Source: Zancudomyces culisetae (lineage: Eukaryota; Kickxellomycota; Harpellomycetes; Harpellales; Legeriomycetaceae). Taken from it: a DNA stretch of 17,935 nt. The notes beneath the pieces are model-generated. The model worked only from the letters and a program-made list of their open reading frames with translations. It had not been told where the DNA came from and ran no database searches. Each line of letters opens with the position of its first letter. Position 1 is the stretch's first letter. The DNA is taken from contig LSSK01000536.1 of assembly GCA_001969505.1 (NCBI GenBank), positions 1 to 17,935 of the forward strand, read 5' to 3'. Position numbers and translations under genes: made by a program. Positions 9,066 to 17,935 of the stretch are shown here, in pieces.

Positions 9066-9218
9066 AGATAAATAATATAGACTTTAATACACTAATAATA
9101 TTGTATCTACAGAGATATCTACTCTGAGATATTCATAATAAGAAAAAGCCGCCGTAACTCAAAAACATATACATAAACGAAAACACAATTAGAGCCTAAT
9201 ACCTGAAATTGTAACTAA

Positions 9219-10840
9219 ATGGACTCTGAAAACGTACCGGTGTTGCGTAGTGCCCACCCTGAGCAAAGCTATGGCTCAATAGAAGGTATAAATTCATAAT
9301 ATTTATTCAAAAAAACCAATGCAACCAGTGTCTGCGCCATTGTTTTTTATCTCGTATGGCTTTCTTTGGACCTGTCACAAAGATAACGCAAAAAAAGCAT
9401 ATTTGTAGTTGTATCAGTATTTGGATACAGATACATAAAAAAAAGTGTTTTAAAATTGACCAAAACCGATTTATAACTAGGTTCAAGTAGCAGTTCTCAT
9501 GATACTACACAACATTCTGCTTCAAATATGGAGACATTGTACTCGATAATGTAAGTGTATCTATTGAAGCACTTTTCCCCCCTGCTGTTACTATCTGTAT
9601 CAGTTTTCTCTAGAAAATGATATCTAATGTAACACTAGCTTTACTTGATTGCGTTGAATAAACCTGTAGGACTATAATAATGGGTACTGGTGTGTTGCAA
9701 TTGTCGTATTCATTGAAACAAGGAGGATGGATAGGCCTTTTATACATAATATTTGCAGGGTTTATTGCAAACTACAGTGGAGATTTGATTGTTAGATGCT
9801 TGTATCTAAACGATGGAAGGAGGCTGAACAACATTTCGGAAATTGGCCACGAAGTGTTTGGAAAAAAAGGAGAATATGTCATAAGGGCATTCAAGTCTAT
9901 AACTCTGTTTGGTGCATCTTCAGTGTTTATTTTATTGGCAGGAATAAACATGAATCAGTTGGCGATTCATCTACTCGGTATGGAATCGCACAGAGTGGTA
10001 TGGATATTCGTATCCGCCTTGGTGGTACTGATACCATTAATGTTGTTTAAGGAAGTAACTGAATCACCATTTTTGAGTATATATGGAACATTTACCACAG
10101 TGCTGGTAATAATTATAATAGTTACACTCAGTCTCGTGAAAATGTTGAGGGATCCGGACTTTATAATGCCTAGAACTACATCTATAAAGCTCTCAGGGCT
10201 CCCCTCATCACTTTCATCAATCTGTTTTGCCTTTGGTGGAAATATTGTATGGCCGGATGTGGAAAGGGGAATGAAAAAACGCAAAAGTTTCCCAAAGGTG
10301 CTCTCCTTAGCTAATTTACTCGTGGCGATTATGTATCTGGCTATGGCAGCAGCGGGATATGCGCTATTTGGCGATGAAAATGTTCAATCACCCATCACTA
10401 TTTCTTTTGGAAAGAATCTGTATGTGGACATTGCCAACTTTTTTATGGCGGCACATGTTTTGCTAGCCGCACCAATGCTAATAATATCAGTGACAAACGA
10501 GCTCGAGTCATGTACAGACCCCAAACATTTTGGAGCAGCAAGATGGACCATGTTTCATACACGAATTCTCCGCTTTATCTTTATAGCTCTTTCGGTAGAG
10601 TTGGTCGTTTTCTTGCCCTTCTTCGAGCACCTGGTCAGTTTGTTGGGTTCTGTAGGTTCGGCGGCCTTAATTTTCATCATTCCAGTCGTCCTATACATGA
10701 AAATGTACGAGACCCGTGTCAAATTCACCACTTCTGACTATGTCAAATTTTATGGAACTATTGCGATCGGGCTCTTGTGTTTGATAGTCGGTTCGTATAG
10801 TACTGGCCTTGAGCTGTGGGAAAAACTTCGAAATCCTTGA
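9219..10840 (+). CDS. AVT: AAAP-family (AVT-like) amino-acid transporter
   Basis: It is an integral membrane transporter of neutral or other amino acids, probably in the vacuole or plasma membrane, driven by a proton gradient like other AAAP (SLC32/36/38, AVT) proteins. Exons are 9219-9285, 9481-9550 and 9670-10840, with GT-AG introns of 195 and 119 nt in phases 1 and 2. The joined product is 435 aa. A short Ser-rich cytosolic N-terminus (1-37) precedes about eleven hydrophobic segments. The first contains the family signature I-M-G-T-G-V-L-Q-L, followed by S-L-K-Q-G-G-W. The late segment G-S-V-G-S-A-A-L-I-F-I-I-P matches the conserved AAAP end region. Without the two small exons the protein would start inside membrane segment 1, so they are needed; both junctions keep frame. 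Substrate and compartment cannot be told from sequence. Closest in style to yeast AVT1/plant AVT, not proven. Confidence 0.93.
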
Positions 10841-11209
10841 TTTTATTTTTCTTGCCATTTAATGCGCAGTTCCCTCCCCCAGGTTTTTCGATGTAATAAC
10901 CAGTTGATAGACTAAAGTTTTACCTTATCATAAGCACTCTGGTCCAAATTTTAATATTTGACCGGGTAATAAAGCAGAAAGTTAATGTTTTAAATCTCAG
11001 AGTTATTATTTAAGCATTAAAGGTAGAGGGAATCGCTGTTTTTTTGCATAATCTATTCCACATGAGACTACGATCTATAACAGATAACCGATAGTACTAA
11101 AAAAAAATACACAAAAACCGTAGTGAAAAAAAAACCCAAATGAAGTTTCAGATTGACTTTTTCTGGTGACAGAGCAGGTACGTATGAATGAATATATTGT
11201 GAGTGTATA
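10841..11209. other. convergent 3' spacer
   Basis: This spacer separates the 3' ends of the transporter (plus) and the HIRIP3-like gene (minus). It is A+T-rich with several runs of A or T, and contains a poly(A) signal for the transporter. I see no gene. Confidence 0.6.
10968..10973 (+). terminator. transporter poly(A) signal
   Basis: AATAAA lies 128 bases past the transporter stop codon. It is a plausible 3' processing signal. Confidence 0.35.
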
Positions 11210-12906
11210 TCAATCTTCAAAGTCAGAACTATCGAGGACCTTTCTATGCTTTTTTTCTTTCACCTTGGTGTCTGAATCCTCGTTGTCATTTGATAAAGCT
11301 GCGCTATACCACTCCTAATTATAGTTAATTATCAAACACATGTCAGTTTGGGATTTTGCCTTTGGTTGCAACAACAGTTCTAGTATGTACTCTATATTTT
11401 TAGGACTTTCAATTATTGAATATCTTACATTTCCTGTCTTCCGTTTTGGTCTTTTGCTTGTATTTTTTGTATTTATGATATTACTCGGATCAATATCTAG
11501 CGTCAATATGAATTTACCATGTTGTTATAAATATCTTTGACCCTACACCAAGTTGATAAGCTACAAATACACCACCCCCACCCCCTCCAAAATAAAAAAA
11601 TCAAACAAAGCATGTTACCCTGTAATTCTCGCTGTAGCTCTAGTTTGGCCTTTATTTGTGCACATTTGGCTAGTGATGGTCGACCTTCGATACCATTGAA
11701 TTTTAACAATTCTCGTAAATAGTCTGCCTGTTGTTTTTTGCTCTTTTCAGCCATCGCTTTTGACCTTTTAAAAAAAAGCAGATCATAATGAGTTTAACAA
11801 GATGTTCCGATCCTACTAAATAATAAGCTTTACGTACCAGTTTACTCTTATCCCGCACTTATTTACATATGATTTCAGTGTTCTGATGGTCTTTTCCCAC
11901 TATAAAAGTAAGTCGTGATATTAACCACCATAATCGCGCGAACAGAATATAAATACTTTATCGGTTTGACTATCCAACCCTCCTAAAAGAGATGAAAAAA
12001 TGTTACCTTATTATCACTCCCGCTTTCAGCTTTATCAGTAGATTTTTGATTGCCTTTTTTCTCTCGTTTCCGCTCTAATTTTATAAAAGTTGATAGTTTT
12101 TTCGTGTATCAGGTGGAGAGAATGAGAAAGACTTAATAAAATATGTCTGATTGGTCCATTCCTGACCACACGAGCTTTAACAATTCAAAAAACAGCGATT
12201 TGTATTTTGATATATTAGTCGAATTTTGTTATTACCTTTGGAAGGTGTAAAATGCTCGTCTTCGCTGTCGACAACATTGGTTCGTACAACTCGGTCACTT
12301 TTTTTCTTTTGTACTTTTGCTTTACCTATTCTGCCATGTGTGTGCTTGCCTTGTTCCTCCTCTTCTTCCTTTTCCTCCTCTTCTTCCTTTTCCCCCTCTT
12401 CCTTCTCCTCCTTCTCTTCCTCCTCTTCTTCTTCGTCCTCTTCCGCACCCTCACTTTCACTTCCTACATTTTCGTTTTCTTTGGCCGTTGGATCCTCTTT
12501 TGACTCGAGTTCAGCCTTTAGTTATTAATATTGTAAAGTGTTATTTTATTTATCTTTTATTTACCGAATCGAGTTAAACTGTCAAATTACACGAAATTGG
12601 TGGATACACTTACCAAGACCCGATCAACCAGATCCTCTATTTTTTGCTTTATGTCTGCAGTACTAAGCTCTTTATATTCTAATCCCAACTTTTCCTCCGC
12701 CTGTCTCAGTATTTTTTTAATTGAAAGCGTGCTACAAGTGAAATATCATTGTTTTGATTATTTTCCCTCGTTACTTTTTCAACACGCTTGCTTCTTTATA
12801 ATGGTTTAAATTGCAAAATATATATAAAAAAGTGAATAAAATAATACCTTAAATCTCCATTTACTATTATCTCACGACACACCTTCTCGATCTCTTCAAA
12901 TTCCAT
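11210..12906 (-). CDS. HIRIP3: HIRIP3-like histone chaperone with CHZ motif
   Basis: HIRIP3 is a nuclear histone chaperone that binds H2A-family dimers through a CHZ motif. Eight exons (minus strand): 12906-12848, 12731-12614, 12515-12236, 12074-12007, 11899-11838, 11764-11619, 11496-11429, 11314-11210. All seven introns are GT-AG, 73-161 nt, and phases (2,0,1,0,2,1,0) join into 301 aa. Residues 1-59 form a helical DEK_C-like domain. Residues 60-152 are a Glu/Lys-rich acidic tract. Residues 183-230 carry the HIRIP3 core: L-K-S-Y-V-N-K-C-G-I-R, then G-R-P-S-L-A-K-C, near-identical in pattern to human HIRIP3. Residues 245-265 give the CHZ motif D-I-D-P-S-N-I-I, followed by R-P-K-R-K-T. The acidic C-terminus ends D-S-S-D-F-E-D. 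Splice sites are inferred by eye; the last intron has a shorter 25-nt alternative that I rejected. Confidence 0.85.
12352..12449 (-). repeat. Glu/Lys low-complexity tract in HIRIP3-like gene
   Basis: Purine-rich GAA/GAG/AAG codons form a polypurine tract (polypyrimidine on the plus strand). They encode a nearly unbroken acidic run with interspersed Lys in exon 3. Acidic tracts like this are typical of histone chaperones. The opposite strand shows long Ser/Phe/Leu-rich ORFs that are artefacts. Confidence 0.85.
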
Positions 12907-13791
12907 TTTCCGTTGATTCTACTATTGTGTCTGTATGTTAACTATATTTACTGTTTTTTTTTGTTTGTTTGAATGCTGCTAGTGATCAACTTTTGGGTGC
13001 GAAAATGGTAAAGCAAAAACAATAACAAAAAACAATAACAAATCGCGTATTTTTTTTCCTGTCTACTTTCTAATTAGCTCTAACGCCAAAACTTTCAGTT
13101 TTTGCCGATTCGCATCAACTTTTTTTGCCGATTTGAAAAATCAGAAAATCAAACTAAACAGGTGCGCATGTTGTCTGCGTTTTTTTTGGGGCAAACAACA
13201 TACCTGCCTTTGAGGAGCTTGCACAAATACTAACAAACTTTAGAGAAGAGGTTGTCCATTTTTATTTCAACACTGATTTTGTTCTCTCTTAACTTTATCA
13301 AAGATTGCGTATTGCGGGTTGTGCAGTATGAAGAATTGTTGCTCAATTGTTACATTTGCTACATCATCAAAAATACTATATCTTGGTTAACCGAGGCAGT
13401 CAAGTTGATTTAACTGGTTATATTTTAAATTGATTCATTTAAAAGTCAGTTATTGTAATGTTTGTAAAAGAAATAACCGATTTAGTGGAAAAGTTAATGC
13501 ATTGAAAATAAAAAATGGATAGGTAAGCCAACAAATAGTTTCAAGGACAACTATGATGATTTTTTATACTAATTCTGTGCTATTTTTTGTATATTAAACA
13601 CGTATTTGCAAAACCAAGCCATGTACTATTTTGAAATAAGTGGAATATATGTACTTCGATTATTGTACATATACATTTCTGAATAGAACACGTTTTCCTC
13701 AAGATACATGAAAATTAACGAAAACCCTTCATTTGTAACCTTTAACCGTTTTTCTGTTTCTTGTCCCTTAATTTAAAATAGATACATACGC

Positions 13792-13807
13792 TTTCTATTG
13801 ATAGAAA
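13792..13807. repeat. inverted repeat, 7-bp arms
   Basis: TTTCTAT TG ATAGAAA is a perfect short palindrome-like repeat in the large spacer. In A+T-rich DNA this may be chance. Confidence 0.4.
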
Positions 13808-15171
13808 TCGCCGATGAGTTTCCGGTTTATAAAAGCATGGAATTCTATTTTTAAACATTTTGGATTTATACAAAAATAAACACATTGAAGAGCGGGTTCT
13901 AGGGGTTTAAAAATAAAGGCGTTTGTCATCAAATAACGTGAATTGTAATATGTTGGCTATTTCTAAAGGGTAGTGGTTGCATATAGCTTTAGCTTTCCCT
14001 TTATATTTTTATTGAAAGAGATAATAATACACACCTCGTGTTCACGATATTTTTTGACTGCAAAAAAACAATTGTAAAAAACAAAGATATACTAACATGC
14101 ACTAAACTCTCTACAGGCTGAAATAAACTTTGATGTCTAGAATGAATATAACGATCAATCCTAGTTTTATTCTATATTAATTTAGACTAAAGAGGGTGAG
14201 GGAAGATTGATAGTGTCGCTAGAAATACACCATCAAGGCTAAGTACGTTTTCCCATCATCAGTAATAAAACATGTTGTGTATTTATCCTATAGTTTTTCT
14301 TTAAATATAATCCTTGTAAAATGTCTAATGATAACATATGGATGTATTCGTGTAAGTAAAAAAACCTTACCGAGGCCAATCATACTCTTCTACAGTTAAT
14401 TTGAAAATGTTCTTAAAATAGATAAATTCGGTATTATATAAGGAACCTTTTCGGAAGCTGCCGTACTGGTAGAAGTGAATTACCGATGCTAGATGGGGTT
14501 TTTACTAATCAATATCAAATATGTACTCAACCTATGGTTCTTAAAATAGAATGCCCTTATCATTACATAATGATTTGAGCATACATAGTTTGAACTGGAC
14601 AATTTATATAGTTGTCAGTTGCTCAAGATATTATCGCTCCAAATGAATGGCAACAATTAATTAAAAATTACATAAATCGGTGATTAACACAATATCGCGT
14701 TTTCTAATTCACTAACTTCGGACACCTCGCTAGTCCAATAGGATATGCAAAGCCGAAAGAAAATTAAAAAAAAATAGAAAACTGTCTTTAGTGAATTGCA
14801 CTTTCTTTGTGGTAGAGCCTGAGGAAGTACTAAGGCTAGTAGACAGTAGCGAAAGATCTAGAAAAGTGTATCCACATGTGTTTTCAGCGTTATCCAGAAA
14901 TTGCAATGTTTAATAAGGTGTACAGATGTGTTACTTTTTACGGGATCATTGGTGATGGTTGGTTTAGAGTTGTTTCTCCTATTCATTTCATTTCCCTTTT
15001 CTATTTACGCTGACAATGCGTTTTTTGAAACAAATATATAATTGTAACACAATAGGACCACAACTATTCGTTTTATGTATACCAGTAACTGATGGAGTGA
15101 AGAAAAGACAGTATAGGGTATCAATCTTTAAATAGGTTTGTTATTACGTTTTTGAAGCACTTTGTTAATGA

Positions 15172-15191
15172 ATTTCTTTGCACAAAGAAAT
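15172..15191. repeat. inverted repeat, 9-bp arms, 2-nt centre
   Basis: ATTTCTTTG CA CAAAGAAAT is a perfect inverted repeat about 590 bases upstream of the MAP kinase start, followed by an A-rich stretch. It could be a dyad-symmetric protein site. The loop is too small for a stable RNA hairpin unless the inner pairs open. Confidence 0.5.
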
Positions 15192-15332
15192 AATAAAAAA
15201 TCAAAAAAAAAAGAGTATCGGAATGAAGTTGATCAAAACCATTGTGCTGTTATTGCATTAGACTTGTATGGACTGATTTGAATTGTACAAGGGTTTGATA
15301 TTTTGGGGGGTCAAGATTCCTTTGTTTATATA

Positions 15333-15506
15333 ATGAAAATTTTTATAGAAATGAAGGTCCGAGTAGTACAATCAAGAAAGGCTTATTTTGAGAAAACCAC
15401 CATAATAGTTTTTGTATTATTTTGTTTATTAGCAGTGCAATTTGCATCTGATTATTTATCCTTATTAATAGCTAGGTTTTATGATACAAAAATTATAAAA
15501 CATTAA
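15333..15506 (+). CDS. small ORF, 57 aa, possible single-pass membrane peptide, doubtful
   Basis: The ATG at 15333 opens a 57-codon frame ending in TAA. The predicted peptide has a basic N-terminus, a hydrophobic segment of about 18-20 residues (I-I-V-F-V-L-F-C-L-L-A-V), and a short polar tail. I recognise no family. It ends 272 bases before the MAP kinase ATG. It may be chance in A+T-rich DNA, where T-rich codons give hydrophobic peptides. Confidence 0.2.
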   Translation: MKIFIEMKVRVVQSRKAYFEKTTIIVFVLFCLLAVQFASDYLSLLIARFYDTKIIKH

Positions 15507-15778
15507 AATGCTGAGGAAATTCAGAGATTAATAATTACCGGGAATATAAAAATAAAAGCAAAAAATATAAATATACATAAAAGAATTATGCCTTATAAAG
15601 AGATGGAAATAAACTTGTAAATACATAAAGCTGTTCAATAATAACCCGAAAAAAAAAAGATTAATAAATAGTGGTATTACACTTGGAATAGAGTACCCCC
15701 ATTCACACAACAGATATAATATTATAGAATCTCACCAATCCTTCAAGCAATAACTGATTTCTGTGGAACAACAATACA

Positions 15779-17879
<2,101 letters not shown>

Positions 17880-17935
17880 CTACAATGACAGGGGATTATG
17901 AGTTATGTAGGTGGGGGATGATTGAAAAGGGGAAG

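Larger units (their letters stand above)
7633..9218. other. divergent promoter region between MED21 and the transporter
   Basis: This 1.6-kb spacer must contain the promoters of MED21 (minus) and the amino-acid transporter (plus). It holds a perfect 8-bp hairpin (8409-8427), a CACGTG E-box (8542-8547) and two small plus-strand ORFs (8585-8758 and 8880-9065) that I cannot assign. I found no tRNA; the GTTCGAA at 8511 has no matching A box at the right distance. Confidence 0.5.
12907..15778. other. 2.9-kb divergent spacer, no supported gene
   Basis: This is the longest gene-free stretch, between the starts of the HIRIP3-like gene (minus) and the MAP kinase (plus), so it should hold both promoters. 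It contains a short coding-like open stretch (13158-13292) without an ATG, a paired TTTTTGCCGATT direct repeat near 13098-13134, inverted repeats at 13792-13807 and 15172-15191, and a small ORF with a predicted membrane segment (15333-15506). I see no tRNA, snRNA or transposon. Confidence 0.5.

Noticed and set aside
11315-11428. A 25-nt final intron with exon 7 running on to about 11340.
   Set aside because: The size is far below all other introns here. The strong GTAAGA donor after Gly-Asn at 11428 gives a normal 114-nt intron and keeps the CHZ-like C-terminus in frame.
12226-12577. Overlapping plus-strand ORFs rich in Ser, Phe, Leu or Pro.
   Set aside because: They are three frames of the antisense of the acidic tract in the HIRIP3-like gene; the minus strand gives a coherent spliced protein.

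Overview
This window is nuclear DNA from a eukaryote, most likely an early-diverging fungus. The evidence is short GT-AG introns (73 to 195 nt), A+T-rich spacers, the standard stop codons, and the gene set: a Fus3/Kss1-type MAP kinase, Mediator subunit 21, an AVT-type amino-acid transporter and an ornithine decarboxylase antizyme. A B12-dependent methionine synthase argues against ascomycete yeasts and most Dikarya, which normally use the B12-independent enzyme, and suggests Mucoromycota, Zoopagomycota or a related lineage. The phylum is an inference.

Layout. 1-913: upstream spacer with a TATA-like box. 914-2054 (+): ornithine decarboxylase antizyme split over two reading frames, joined by a classic +1 programmed frameshift at TCC-TGA-T (1298-1304). 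2266-6333 (-): cobalamin-dependent methionine synthase, one uninterrupted 1355-codon frame, convergent with the antizyme. 7141-7632 (-): Mediator subunit 21. 7633-9218: divergent spacer with a hairpin and two doubtful small ORFs. 9219-10840 (+): AAAP/AVT amino-acid transporter in three exons. 11210-12906 (-): an eight-exon gene encoding a 301-aa HIRIP3/CHZ-type histone chaperone; no single reading frame reveals it. 12907-15778: a 2.9-kb spacer with no gene I can support. 15779-17879 (+): a nine-exon, 407-aa Fus3/Kss1/ERK-type MAP kinase with an unusual N-terminal extension.

Functional links. Methionine synthase feeds S-adenosylmethionine, the aminopropyl donor for spermidine, while antizyme senses polyamines and destroys ornithine decarboxylase. 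The two convergent neighbours therefore touch the same pathway from opposite ends, though adjacency alone does not show co-regulation. The other genes (Mediator, histone chaperone, transporter, MAP kinase) look like ordinary housekeeping and signalling genes. I saw no transposon, tRNA, rRNA or CRISPR array. The most rewarding items are the frameshifted antizyme and the hidden HIRIP3-like gene, because a simple ORF caller breaks or misses both.
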